Of a stretch of 13,010 nucleotides of DNA, positions 1-7,648 are shown in pieces. This stretch comes from CAZMXI01 sp964570205 (lineage in GTDB: Bacteria; Planctomycetota; Phycisphaerae; Tepidisphaerales; Tepidisphaeraceae): assembly GCA_964570205.1 (NCBI GenBank), contig CAZMXI010000142.1:1-13010 (forward strand), given 5' to 3'. The stretch's first letter is position 1. Each line of letters opens with the position of its first letter. The notes under the pieces are model-generated. The model saw only the letters and a program-made list of their open reading frames with translations. It was not told where the DNA came from and ran no database searches. A program made the position numbers and the translations under genes.

Positions 1-651
1 CTGTGCGGCGGCGATGTCGGCTTTGGCCGCCAAGGCGGCGGGCGTGTCGGGGTTGATCCATTCCCCCACCGCCCTGTCGGGATCCGGAGGCGGCGGCGCG
101 GGTTCGGCCGTCTTATCGACGAGCCGCGCGCTGAGGGCGACGGCCTCGGCGAGGTCGCGCGCCTGCTTGAGCTCCTGTTCATTCTCGGTGTAGGTGATCA
201 GCGTGACAGCGCACAGATGCGGTTGCAGCGTGCGATAGTAATGCCACTGCTCGACGGTGCCGGCGTCCTTCCTGTACTTTTCGCGGACGACCAGCCAGAA
301 GCGATCGACAGCCTCTTCGCGAGGCTCGATTAGCATTTCGTGGCCCTTGCGGCGGAAGTTGGCCTTGAGTTGGTCAACAACAGACTTGCGCATGATCTTG
401 GCCCGCGTCTCATCCCGGGGCGCGCCGCCGCCGACCATGGCGACAAGCATGACGCTGGATCCGGTGGGCGACTGATAGAAAGCGGTCAAGTTGTTGGCCG
501 GGGCACTGGCGAGCTTCCAGGGCTCCGGGGGCGGCGTGAACGCCATCATGCCGTTGCCCAGAGATGCCTCGGGTGGGGGTTTGGCGGCCGGCGAGGCAAC
601 AACGCAGAAAACACCCAGCATCGCCCCCGCAAGCGTCAGATGCCGCAGCAT
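1..651 (-). CDS. Secreted hypothetical protein, 3' end cut by window edge
   Basis: The minus strand stays open for 217 codons from an ATG at 651 to the window edge, so the C-terminus is missing. The start is supported by a Shine-Dalgarno GAAAGGAG at 665-658, six bases before the ATG, which is one of the few good ribosome sites here. Residues 1-23 (MLRHLTLAGAMLGVFCVVAS...PAA) look like a Sec signal peptide; the Cys at 16 follows Phe, so it is not a lipobox. The mature part begins with a Pro-rich segment, then a mixed alpha/beta stretch (FTPPPEPWKL, TAFYQSPTGSSVMLVAMVGGG, a VVDQLKANFRRKG helix, FWLVVREKY, CAVTLITYTEN, a DLAEAVALSARL helix), then a Pro- and Ala-rich tail. That order resembles small PsbP/DUF1795-like lipid- or protein-binding folds, but this is only a pattern impression. 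Function unknown; probably exported. Confidence 0.75.
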   Translation of the reverse strand, partial: MLRHLTLAGAMLGVFCVVASPAAKPPPEASLGNGMMAFTPPPEPWKLASAPANNLTAFYQSPTGSSVMLVAMVGGGAPRDETRAKIMRKSVVDQLKANFRRKGHEMLIEPREEAVDRFWLVVREKYRKDAGTVEQWHYYRTLQPHLCAVTLITYTENEQELKQARDLAEAVALSARLVDKTAEPAPPPPDPDRAVGEWINPDTPAALAAKADIAAAQ

Positions 652-685
652 GGCGCGCTCCTTTCAACGGGACCCAGTGGCCGGT

Positions 686-691
686 ATTGTA
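686..691 (-). promoter_or_regulatory. Possible -10 element for the 651 gene
   Basis: Read on the minus strand the sequence is TACAAT, five of six matches to the sigma-70 -10 consensus. It would start transcription near 679 and leave a leader of about 28 bases containing the Shine-Dalgarno site. No good -35 hexamer lies at 16-18 bases spacing, so this is tentative. Confidence 0.3.
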
Positions 692-770
692 CCTCGCCGG
701 CCGGCCACAAGCGCGGAGAATCCCGGTGGCGCGAGCAAGTTCTCCGGGGCCGCCGCGGGACCGAACGAGG

Positions 771-776
771 TAGAAT
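771..776 (+). promoter_or_regulatory. Possible -10 element for the 809 gene
   Basis: TAGAAT matches the -10 consensus at five of six positions. Transcription would start near 783, about 26 bases before the ATG, leaving room for the AGGAG ribosome site at 801-805. The GC-rich sequence at the -35 position (748-753) does not match the consensus. Confidence 0.3.
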
Positions 777-808
777 TCAGCCCCTTAGCTGGGGCGCAGC
801 AGGAGAGA

Positions 809-1852
809 ATGATGGCCAACAAGAAGGAACGAGACCGCCTGAAGCGCAAACGTAAGCAGATGGAGGCCCGCAGGCGCGCCAACCGGTCGAGATATGACAT
901 CCTGGCGGACCAGCGGCTGCCGGTGAGGTGCTATGCCAATCCCAATTGGAAGGAAGATGGCATTCTGGAGCTGGTGATGCGCAAAGAAATGCCGGACGGC
1001 GGCCTGGCAATGGGGGTCTTCCTGGTGGACCTCTGGTGCTGCGGCCTGAAGGATGCCTGGGGCCGCCTGGACATGAGTGGGGTGGAGTTCCGCGACGTGT
1101 TGTTACGCATGAAGGAGGGGTTGAGCGCACAGCCGGCGAGCCTGGACCCGCAGACAGCTCGTAACCTCGTGGCGGGAGGAATCGCATTCGCGCAAAAGAA
1201 CGGATTCCGCCTGCCGTATCATTTTGATCGGTGGGTGGCGATGCTCGCGCCCATGCCGGAAGAACCGGACATGAGTGATTTTGGCTGGGAAGGAGGCAAG
1301 CTTCATTATGTTGGCCTCGTCAGCGATCTGAGGCGAAGGCTGATCGGGTCGATGGACGAGTTTCTCAGTCGGCCGGATGTACATTACACGTTCAGAACTG
1401 CCGGCGACGAGATGCTCGACGGAGAGGATGAACTGGAGGACCTGGATGAGCCGGACGAGGAGGACCTGGCCGCATTTGATGCCGCCGTGGCCGGGAGTGC
1501 GCACAGGTTGTTGGAGAAGATCCGCCAATGGTGCGCTGAGCGAGGCCTGACCCCGGAACCCGCATTGGAGACTACCTTGCAGTCATTCCTGAAGGCGTCA
1601 ATCATGGCATGCGCCGCAGACGCTGATGCAGATCCGAAGGAGACAAAGGAGCAAATCGCGGAGGCATGGTCCACACTCCTTGAGTCCGAACACGTGGACG
1701 TGGAGCAGTTCATACCGGCCTCCCGCCAGATTCAGGAGTTTCTGAGCTCATTCAGCGAGCCCGAGGCGCTGCTGGAGTGCATGGGCAGGGAACCGGATGA
1801 ATCCGGCGATGTGCCGCCGACAGAAGCGCTGGATCGCCAGGAACATTCATAG
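809..1852 (+). CDS. Conserved hypothetical protein, basic N-terminus and acidic centre
   Basis: Encodes about 347 residues. The frame is open back to 491, but the upstream part overlaps the divergent gene and reads as low-complexity translation, and AGGAG at 801-805 sits just before tandem ATGs at 809 and 812, so the start belongs there; 812 has the better spacing of six bases. The first 30 residues are strongly basic (KKERDRLKRKRKQ, RRRANRSR), suggesting contact with nucleic acid or the ribosome. The middle carries a GVFLVDLWCCGLKDAWGRL segment and a NLVAGGIAFAQKNGF segment, a combination I recall from uncharacterised bacterial proteins of similar length, though I cannot name the family. Residues about 198-226 are acidic (GEDELEDLDEPDEEDL). 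The C-terminus is helical. No signal peptide or membrane segment, so it is probably cytoplasmic. Function unknown. Confidence 0.8.
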   Translation: MMANKKERDRLKRKRKQMEARRRANRSRYDILADQRLPVRCYANPNWKEDGILELVMRKEMPDGGLAMGVFLVDLWCCGLKDAWGRLDMSGVEFRDVLLRMKEGLSAQPASLDPQTARNLVAGGIAFAQKNGFRLPYHFDRWVAMLAPMPEEPDMSDFGWEGGKLHYVGLVSDLRRRLIGSMDEFLSRPDVHYTFRTAGDEMLDGEDELEDLDEPDEEDLAAFDAAVAGSAHRLLEKIRQWCAERGLTPEPALETTLQSFLKASIMACAADADADPKETKEQIAEAWSTLLESEHVDVEQFIPASRQIQEFLSSFSEPEALLECMGREPDESGDVPPTEALDRQEHS

Positions 1853-1871
1853 TCATCAGAATGCCGACGAC

Positions 1872-1900
1872 TTGTCACCCGCGGCTGCCCTCGCGATACT
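1872..1900 (+). promoter_or_regulatory. Predicted sigma-70 promoter giving a leaderless HAD mRNA
   Basis: TTGTCA at 1872-1877 matches the -35 consensus at five of six bases. A 17-base spacer leads to GATACT at 1895-1900, four of six matches to the -10 consensus. With normal geometry the first transcribed base is 1907, exactly the A of the HAD gene's ATG. No Shine-Dalgarno sequence precedes that ATG, which fits a leaderless transcript. Inferred from sequence only. Confidence 0.5.
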
Positions 1901-1906
1901 CCGAGC

Positions 1907-2584
1907 ATGCACATGGGCGTGATCTTCGACATGGACGGCGTGTTGGTGGACAGCTATCGCACGCACTTTGAATCGTGGCGGACCGTGGCCGCGAAGCATG
2001 GCCTGCGGATGAGCGAAGAGGAATTCGCCTCCACTTTCGGGCGAACGAGTCGGGAAATCATCCGGCAGCTCTGGCCGGGACGGTTCACCGATGACCAGGT
2101 GGCGGCATTTGACGGCGAGAAGGAAGCCGCCTATCGCGACCTGCTCGCCACCAGCTTTCCTGAGATGGACGGCGCAAGCGACCTCATCGTCGCGCTTCAC
2201 GATGCGGGTTTTCTGCTGGCGATCGGCTCATCCGGACCGGTGGAGAATGTGAAGCTGGTGAAGCGGTCGCTGGCGGCGAGCGGTTGCATATCCGCGACGG
2301 TACATGGCGGCGAGGTCAAACACGGCAAACCGGACCCGGAGGTCTTCCTGGCGGCCGCCCGCAAGCTGAAACTGCCGCCGTCGCAGTGCGCGGTGGTGGA
2401 GGATGCCCCGGTCGGCCTGGATGCCGCACGTCGGGCAGGAATGGCCGCCATCGGCCTGACCGGCACCGCCGATGTGGACGCGTTGACGCAACGGGCGCAT
2501 CTGGTGGTCAACTCGCTGCACGAGCTGAGCCCGGAGCGGATCGGGCGGGTGATTGCCGATGTCCCTCGGCTTTCTGCACTATGA
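1907..2584 (+). CDS. HAD-superfamily hydrolase, beta-phosphoglucomutase-like
   Basis: A complete 225-residue HAD protein, the usual length for the beta-phosphoglucomutase/phosphatase branch with a helical cap between motifs I and II. Motif I is DMDGVLVDS with nucleophile D8 and acid/base D10; motif II is IGSSGP (S108); motif III is KHGKPDP (K141); motif IV is VVEDAPVGLDAA (E165, D166 for Mg2+). All catalytic residues are present, so it should be an active Mg2+-dependent phosphohydrolase or phosphomutase acting on a small cytoplasmic phosphorylated metabolite. The exact substrate cannot be read from sequence; sugar phosphates are typical of relatives. A second in-frame ATG at 1913 is possible, but 1907 coincides with the predicted transcription start. 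The DUF1802 gene follows after 17 bases and is probably in the same transcript. Confidence 0.93.
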   Translation: MHMGVIFDMDGVLVDSYRTHFESWRTVAAKHGLRMSEEEFASTFGRTSREIIRQLWPGRFTDDQVAAFDGEKEAAYRDLLATSFPEMDGASDLIVALHDAGFLLAIGSSGPVENVKLVKRSLAASGCISATVHGGEVKHGKPDPEVFLAAARKLKLPPSQCAVVEDAPVGLDAARRAGMAAIGLTGTADVDALTQRAHLVVNSLHELSPERIGRVIADVPRLSAL

Positions 2585-2601
2585 TCGGCTGGTAACGGAC
2601 C

Positions 2602-3174
2602 ATGATGACACTTCCCGCCCACCTCGACGTCGGCCTGAAGGAATGGGCCTCGGTGTGCCATGCCCTGCATCGCGGCCGGCAGATCCTGCTGCTGCGCAAG
2701 GGCGGGATCCACGAGTCGGCCGGTGAGTTCGAGGTGGAGCACCGGCAATTCCTGCTCTTCCCGACTTTCCTCCATCAGAAACCCGAAATGCTCAAGGAGG
2801 TCGACCGGCCGGGATTTGAGCCGGCATCGGCCGAGCCGGCCCGCATCACGCTCTCGGCGGCGGCCGCAGTGACGGACATCATCCAGCTCCACTCGCGGCG
2901 GCAGATGGATGCGATTGACGACCAGCATGTCTGGACCGCTCCGCTGATCGACATGCGCTTCGATTACCGGCCCGAAAAACCGATATATCTGCTGCTGGTG
3001 CGCGCATTTGAACTCGACCGGCCGATGGACATCGAGAACACGCCGGCCTATGCCGGGTGCAAGAGCTGGGTGCCGCTCGATCGAGCGGTGTCCACCACCG
3101 ACGCCAAGCCCGTCATGACCGACGATGCATACCGCCAGAAGCGCGAGGCCATTCGGATTGCAGTGGGGATTTGA
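2602..3174 (+). CDS. DUF1802 family protein
   Basis: A complete 190-residue protein. The N-terminal half carries the sequence I associate with DUF1802: LKEWASVCHAL (residues 12-22), GRQILLLRKGGIHE (26-39) and FEVEHRQFLLFPTFLHQKPEM (45-65). The motif of a Lys/Gly-rich turn followed by a beta strand superficially recalls Nudix-like or nucleotide-handling proteins, but no Nudix box is present. Later segments are a beta-strand YLLLVRAFEL and a final helix ending in AIRIAVGI. No signal peptide or membrane span, so cytoplasmic. The biochemical role of the family is not known to me. It starts with tandem ATGs (2602 and 2605) and has no clear Shine-Dalgarno; it lies 17 bases behind the HAD gene, suggesting co-transcription and possible translational coupling. 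Confidence 0.88.
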   Translation: MMTLPAHLDVGLKEWASVCHALHRGRQILLLRKGGIHESAGEFEVEHRQFLLFPTFLHQKPEMLKEVDRPGFEPASAEPARITLSAAAAVTDIIQLHSRRQMDAIDDQHVWTAPLIDMRFDYRPEKPIYLLLVRAFELDRPMDIENTPAYAGCKSWVPLDRAVSTTDAKPVMTDDAYRQKREAIRIAVGI

Positions 3175-3195
3175 CGCCGATCGCACAGGATCAGC

Positions 3196-4398
3196 TCATT
3201 CCTGCGGCCTTGGCGTCACCCCCACGCCATCCTCGACTTTGTCGCTGGGGTGCAGGATCACCTGTTCGCCCACGGTCAGGCCATCCAGCACCTCCGCTTC
3301 CAGACCGTTCATCCGTCCGATCTGCACCGTGCGCCGCACGGCCCTGCCATCCTGGACGACATACACCGCCCACCGCTCGCCCTGGCGGAACAGCGCCCCG
3401 GTGGGCGCTTTCAGCACGTCCGAGCGTTCCCAGACCACGATGCGCGCATCCACGCGATAGTAATCGCCTGGCGGACGCTGCCCGGGCGGCACGGTTAGGT
3501 CGGCGATCACATTCACCCGCTGTTCCTCCACGCCCAGCGCCGAGATCTTGGTGAATCCGGAAGGCTCCACCCTCCAGACTGTTCCCTGCAGCGGCGCTTC
3601 GCCGCCCCACCGCTCGAAAAACACCTTGGCGCCCGGCCGGATCTTCACGGCATCGCGCGACAGCACGTCAATCTCGGCCTCGATCTGGCTGACGTCGCCC
3701 ACCTCCAGCAGTTGGGCACCGGGTATCACCGGCGTAGCGCTTTCCTGGATCACGCGCAGAACCTGCCCATCAATCGGGGAGAGAATCTCAAATGCCGCCG
3801 GCTGGGTGGCGCTCGGCGTTGTCATGCGCACCAGCGCGGCCTTCGCCTGTTCCAGCTCGAACCGGGCCACATCCTGCGCCGACCGGGCGGACTTCAGTTC
3901 CGCCTCCTTCACCTTGACCAGAAGCGACTTGTCCTCCAGTTCCTGCGGAGATGCCACGCCCGAATCCGCAAGCTCCCGCGTCCGCGCCAGCTCGGTCCGT
4001 GCCTGCGCCAGTTCCGCCTGCGCCCGCAGGATGGCCGGTTCCGTTCGCTGGAGAGCCGCCTCGGCCCCCCGCACCCGCGCTGTCGATTCCTCGGTCGCCC
4101 GCACATCCAGCAGCGATGGCGCCACCGGGTGGATGGCCGCCAGCACCGTTTCGCCGGCCTTCACCGGGTCGCCCGCCTCCCATGGAATCCGCTGCAACTG
4201 CCCCGCCAGCGGAGCCGAAATCACATAGCGTTCCTTGACGCGTGTTTTGCCTTCCTGGTCAACCGTGACGCGCATCGGCCCGCGATCCACCCGGGCCAAG
4301 TCCACCTCCACCGGAGCTGCGATGAACGCATACCCCAGCAGCGCGGCCGCGGCCAGCACCAGGCACACCCACACGATGCGTTTCAGCCATCGCTTCAC
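3196..4398 (-). CDS. HlyD-family periplasmic adaptor of an ABC exporter
   Basis: A 400-residue membrane-fusion protein of normal length. Residues about 8-28 (IVWVCLVLAAAALLGYAFIAA) form the single N-terminal membrane anchor. The first lipoyl half (RYVISAPLAGQLQRIPWEAGDPVKAGE) is near 58-84, followed by an Ala/Glu/Arg-rich coiled-coil hairpin at about 100-195, the second lipoyl half (FEILSPIDGQVLRV) near 205-220, a beta-barrel domain with the IEAEIDVLSRDAVKIRPG strand pattern, and a membrane-proximal domain (VLKAPTGALFRQGERWAVYVV). Such proteins bridge an inner-membrane transporter to an outer-membrane channel. It starts at GTG; AAGGAG at 4413-4408 lies nine bases upstream, inside the last codons of the permease gene, whose stop is six bases before the GTG. 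It is the last gene of the operon and converges with DUF1802 across 21 bases. Confidence 0.92.
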   Translation of the reverse strand: MKRWLKRIVWVCLVLAAAALLGYAFIAAPVEVDLARVDRGPMRVTVDQEGKTRVKERYVISAPLAGQLQRIPWEAGDPVKAGETVLAAIHPVAPSLLDVRATEESTARVRGAEAALQRTEPAILRAQAELAQARTELARTRELADSGVASPQELEDKSLLVKVKEAELKSARSAQDVARFELEQAKAALVRMTTPSATQPAAFEILSPIDGQVLRVIQESATPVIPGAQLLEVGDVSQIEAEIDVLSRDAVKIRPGAKVFFERWGGEAPLQGTVWRVEPSGFTKISALGVEEQRVNVIADLTVPPGQRPPGDYYRVDARIVVWERSDVLKAPTGALFRQGERWAVYVVQDGRAVRRTVQIGRMNGLEAEVLDGLTVGEQVILHPSDKVEDGVGVTPRPQE

Positions 4399-4404
4399 CG
4401 CCGC

Positions 4405-6768
4405 TCACTCCTTGCTCTTGAGCACCGCCACGAGGTCCAGGTGGTCCAGCCGCCGCCGAACCAGCAGCCCCGAGCCCATGGCGGCCAGGATCACCACCAA
4501 CGCCGAGAATCCGTACGTATGGCGGCTGACCACCAGGGGAATCCGGAACGACTCGGAATCGAACGCCAGCTTCGACAACGCCGCAAAACCGTACCCCAGC
4601 GCCATCCCCACCGGCAGCGCCAGCAGCGTAAGGACGGCCAGCTCGCCCAGCAGGATCGCCGAAATCTCTCCCCGCGTGAAGCCGATGACCCGCAGCGTCG
4701 CCAGCTCCCGGCTGCGCTCCGACAGGGATATCCGCGCCGTGTTGTATACCACGCCCGCCGCGATAATGCAGGCGAAGACCACATTGAAGAACTGTATCTG
4801 CCGCTGGTTCTGCGCCTGCGTCTCGTTGAAGCTGCGCACCGCCGCGTCCTTCACGCTCACCCCCGCCACGCGGGGCGTCCGCTTGAGCTGGCGGTACAGG
4901 TCGTTCATCCGCGGGGCATCCACCGAGAGCAGCGCGCCGGAGAGCGTATCGCCCTCCTGAAGCACTCCGCGGAGGGCATCAATGTTCATATACACATTGG
5001 TGCCCGCATATTCCTTCACGATAGCCGCGAGCGCCACGGTCTCCAGCCGCCGCCGGCCTTCCATCACCTGAATCCGCACCTCGTCGCCCACTTGGACGGC
5101 AAGCACTTCGGCCAGCTTGTCCGACATGACCAGCCCCGCCGGCGGAAGTCGCACCGGCTGCATCCGCTCGTCAACAACCCGCAACAACTGCGCATCGGAC
5201 GCCAGCCCGGTGATGGCCCCGCGCCGAGACCGGCTGCCGGCATGAAACCGCACCGGCACGCTGCGCAGCGGCTCGGCGTGCAGAACCCCCGGCAGTCTCC
5301 TCACGTCGTGCAGCGCCTCGGCCGAAGTGGGCTCGACGAAGCTGATCAACACGTCCTGCCGCTGCTGCACAAAGAAGCCGAATTCGATCATGTAGTCCAG
5401 GGCATCCGTGAGAAAACTGCCCAGCACCAGAACCGCCACCGCCATCGCGATGCCCAGCACCGACAGCCCCGCCTTGAGCGGCCGGCGCTCCAGGTGCCGC
5501 AGCACCATGCGGGCCGGCTGCGCCATTAACCGTTGCAGCCCCAGGCGCTCAACGAGCGTGGCGCGGTAAGTCGGCGGGGGCTCCGGACGCATCGCCTCCG
5601 CCGCCGGCAAGACCACCGCCCGGCGAACCGCGCCCAGCGTCCCCAGCACCGCCGCGCCCGCCGCGGTGCCCAGCCCGGCCAGGAGGATCGTTGACTGGAT
5701 GCTGAACCGGTAGGCCGGAAAACGATAGAACTGCGCGTAGAGCCCGGTCAGGCCCTTGGCCAGCCATAAGCCCACGCCCACGCCTATGACGGAACCCACC
5801 AGCGAAATCGCCAGCACGAACTGCATGTAGTGCAGACCCACTTCCAGCCTGCTGTAGCCGAACGCTTTCAACGCGGCAATCTGCTCCCGCTGCGTGCCGA
5901 TGAGCCGCGACATCACCACGTTCAGCAGGAACGCCGCCACGCCCAGGAAGATGGTCGGCACGATCATGGCCATGCCGCGAAGCGAGCGGATTTCATCCGA
6001 CAGGAACCGGTGGGATATCTGGTCGATCCGGCCGTAGGCTCCGATCGCCCCGTAGCGGTCAGTGAGGCGATCCAGACGTCTGACCACTTCCTGCTCTTCG
6101 ACGCCCGGCAACAGCGACAGCGCCACATCGTTGAACGCCTCATCCATGTCGAAGGCGTTGGCCAGATCCTCGTAACCCATCCAGAAAACGCCAAACCCCC
6201 TGTCGTCCGGCAGCGATGAGCCCCCCTGGATCGACAGCACGTACTCCGGCGACAGCGCGATGCCGACGATGCGCAGCTCCTGCAACCGGCCGTTGAGGAT
6301 CGCCCGCACTGTGTCCCCCGGCCGAAACCCGTGCGCCGCCGCAAAGGCCTCGTTCACCAGCACCTCGCCGGTGCGCCCCGGTTCGATATACCGCCCCGCG
6401 CGCAGGTGTAGATCGTTCAGCACGGGGCGCCCGTACTCCGGAAGCGAGATGATCCGCCCAACCGCCGGCTCGGCCATGCCCGGCACATCCAGCGTCACAT
6501 CTCGTACGATCCGCGTCTGAACCTGGGCCACCCCGGGAATGGCGGCGATCTCCTCCGCCAGGCTGGCCGGCGCCCGTTTCACTTGCGCGAACACCTCCGC
6601 AAAGCGAAACCGCTCGTAATAGCCGCGCTGGCTGTCTTCCAGCGAACGCAACGTCGTCAGCGACATGACGAATGTCGCCACGCCGCAGGCCATCACCATG
6701 CAGATGGCCAGGCTCTGGCCTTTCATCTGCATCAGGTCGCGGAATAGCTTGCGGTTCAGCGCTGCCAT
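4405..6768 (-). CDS. ABC transporter permease with two FtsX-type halves
   Basis: A 787-residue inner-membrane permease. Residues about 19-40 (SLAICMVMACGVATFVMSLTTL) are the first membrane helix, followed by a MacB-like periplasmic domain. An FtsX-type three-helix bundle follows at about 267-388, with the cytoplasmic coupling segment ALKAFGYSRLEV. A second unit repeats the plan: a helix near 436-459 (GLSVLGIAMAVAVLVLGSFL), a periplasmic domain, and a second FtsX bundle at about 665-775 with the coupling segment TLRVIGFTRGEIS. The total is about eight membrane helices. This duplicated arrangement is known from LolC/MacB-related mechanotransmission-type exporters that use ATP to move substrates from the periplasmic side. 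Its stop and the adaptor GTG are six bases apart, and its ATG follows the ATPase stop by three bases, so all three genes are surely one transcript. Substrate unknown. Confidence 0.93.
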   Translation of the reverse strand: MAALNRKLFRDLMQMKGQSLAICMVMACGVATFVMSLTTLRSLEDSQRGYYERFRFAEVFAQVKRAPASLAEEIAAIPGVAQVQTRIVRDVTLDVPGMAEPAVGRIISLPEYGRPVLNDLHLRAGRYIEPGRTGEVLVNEAFAAAHGFRPGDTVRAILNGRLQELRIVGIALSPEYVLSIQGGSSLPDDRGFGVFWMGYEDLANAFDMDEAFNDVALSLLPGVEEQEVVRRLDRLTDRYGAIGAYGRIDQISHRFLSDEIRSLRGMAMIVPTIFLGVAAFLLNVVMSRLIGTQREQIAALKAFGYSRLEVGLHYMQFVLAISLVGSVIGVGVGLWLAKGLTGLYAQFYRFPAYRFSIQSTILLAGLGTAAGAAVLGTLGAVRRAVVLPAAEAMRPEPPPTYRATLVERLGLQRLMAQPARMVLRHLERRPLKAGLSVLGIAMAVAVLVLGSFLTDALDYMIEFGFFVQQRQDVLISFVEPTSAEALHDVRRLPGVLHAEPLRSVPVRFHAGSRSRRGAITGLASDAQLLRVVDERMQPVRLPPAGLVMSDKLAEVLAVQVGDEVRIQVMEGRRRLETVALAAIVKEYAGTNVYMNIDALRGVLQEGDTLSGALLSVDAPRMNDLYRQLKRTPRVAGVSVKDAAVRSFNETQAQNQRQIQFFNVVFACIIAAGVVYNTARISLSERSRELATLRVIGFTRGEISAILLGELAVLTLLALPVGMALGYGFAALSKLAFDSESFRIPLVVSRHTYGFSALVVILAAMGSGLLVRRRLDHLDLVAVLKSKE
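4408..4413 (-). promoter_or_regulatory. Ribosome binding site for the adaptor gene, inside the permease 3' end
   Basis: Read on the minus strand this is AAGGAG, directly followed by the TGA stop of the permease at 4407-4405. It lies nine bases before the GTG of the adaptor and decides that non-ATG start. Termination of the permease next to this site suggests translational coupling. Confidence 0.6.
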
Positions 6769-6771
6769 GGG

Positions 6772-7533
6772 TCACCAGACCAGATCCTTCGCCGTCGCGC
6801 GCTTCTCGATGCGATGAATGCCGGCGATCCGTCCATCCGACAGCGAAATCACCCGGTCGGCCATCTGCGCAATGACGGCATTGTGGGTGATCACCGCCGT
6901 CGTCGTGCCCAATTCGCGGTTGACCCGCTCGATCACCTCCAGCACCACCACGCCCGTATGCACATCCAGCGCGCCCGTGGGCTCATCGCACAGCAGCACC
7001 TGCGGCCGCTTTGCAACCGCCCGGGCGATCGCCACGCGCTGCTGCTCGCCGCCGGACATCTGAGAGGGGAAATGGTCCATCCGATTGCTCAGCCCCACCA
7101 GCGCCAGCGCCTCCTCCGGGGGCATCGGGTCTCTCGATATCTCCGTCACCAGCGCGACGTTTTCCCTCGCCGTGAGGCTGGGAATCAGATTGTAGAACTG
7201 GAACACGAACCCCACGTGCTGCCGGCGGTAGCGGGTCAGCGTGCCATCGTCATAGGCGGTCAGATACTGCCCCCGATAGTTCACGGTCCCGCTGCTGGGC
7301 ACATCCAGGCCGCCGATGATGTTCAGCAGCGTGGATTTGCCACTGCCCGATGGACCAAGCAGAACCGCGAATTCCCCTTCGTACAATTCCAGGTCCACCC
7401 CGCGCAGGGCATGCACATCCACCTCCCCCATATGGTAGACCTTGGTCAGCTCGCGCGCAACGAACACCGGCGGGCGCCCCGTTCCCCGCCGCGCCGCATC
7501 GATCACCGCCACCACATCGTTGTCACCGCTCAT
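6772..7533 (-). CDS. ABC transporter ATP-binding protein, LolD/MacB type
   Basis: A 253-residue nucleotide-binding subunit that powers the neighbouring FtsX-type permease. From the ATG at 7533, Walker A is GPSGSGKST (60-68, K66), the Q-loop glutamine is Q112 (VFQFYNL), the signature is MSGGEQQR (159-166), Walker B is VLLCDEPTGALD (D183, catalytic E184) and the switch histidine is H217 (ITHN). The FQFYNLIPSLTARENV and DEPTGALD wording is typical of the LolD/MacB/SalX group. The frame is open back to an ATG at 7629, which would add 32 residues. I prefer 7533 because the length then fits the family and the extension (MRRSVKEQARGAQQ...) has no counterpart in relatives that I know. Neither start has a strong ribosome site. 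The stop is three bases before the permease ATG. Confidence 0.94.
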   Translation of the reverse strand: MSGDNDVVAVIDAARRGTGRPPVFVARELTKVYHMGEVDVHALRGVDLELYEGEFAVLLGPSGSGKSTLLNIIGGLDVPSSGTVNYRGQYLTAYDDGTLTRYRRQHVGFVFQFYNLIPSLTARENVALVTEISRDPMPPEEALALVGLSNRMDHFPSQMSGGEQQRVAIARAVAKRPQVLLCDEPTGALDVHTGVVVLEVIERVNRELGTTTAVITHNAVIAQMADRVISLSDGRIAGIHRIEKRATAKDLVW

Positions 7534-7648
7534 CAACACCTGCCCGCTCTGTGTCAGGATTACGCTTGCGATGATAGCAGATGCGCATTGCTGCGCCCCT
7601 CTGGCCTGCTCCTTCACCGAGCGTCGCAAGCCAATCGATGACCGGGTG

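Noticed and set aside
491..808. N-terminal extension of the 809 gene
   Set aside because: It overlaps the divergent gene's start and its ribosome site, and its translation is compositionally unlike the rest; AGGAG at 801-805 supports the later start.
2197..3186. 329-codon minus-strand open frame
   Set aside because: Antisense to the HAD and DUF1802 genes, both of which carry clear family motifs; the product has no recognisable motif.
3175..3195. Bidirectional terminator between the convergent DUF1802 and adaptor genes
   Set aside because: The 21-base gap contains only a weak GATC...GATC symmetry and no T-tract or stable stem.
3712..5529. 605-codon plus-strand open frame
   Set aside because: It lies antisense to the adaptor and permease genes. 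Its product is a low-complexity Arg/His/Gln-rich sequence with no domain, the usual mirror frame of a GC-rich gene.
6814..7641. 275-codon plus-strand open frame
   Set aside because: Antisense to the ABC ATPase; His/Arg/Gln-rich shadow product without domain features.
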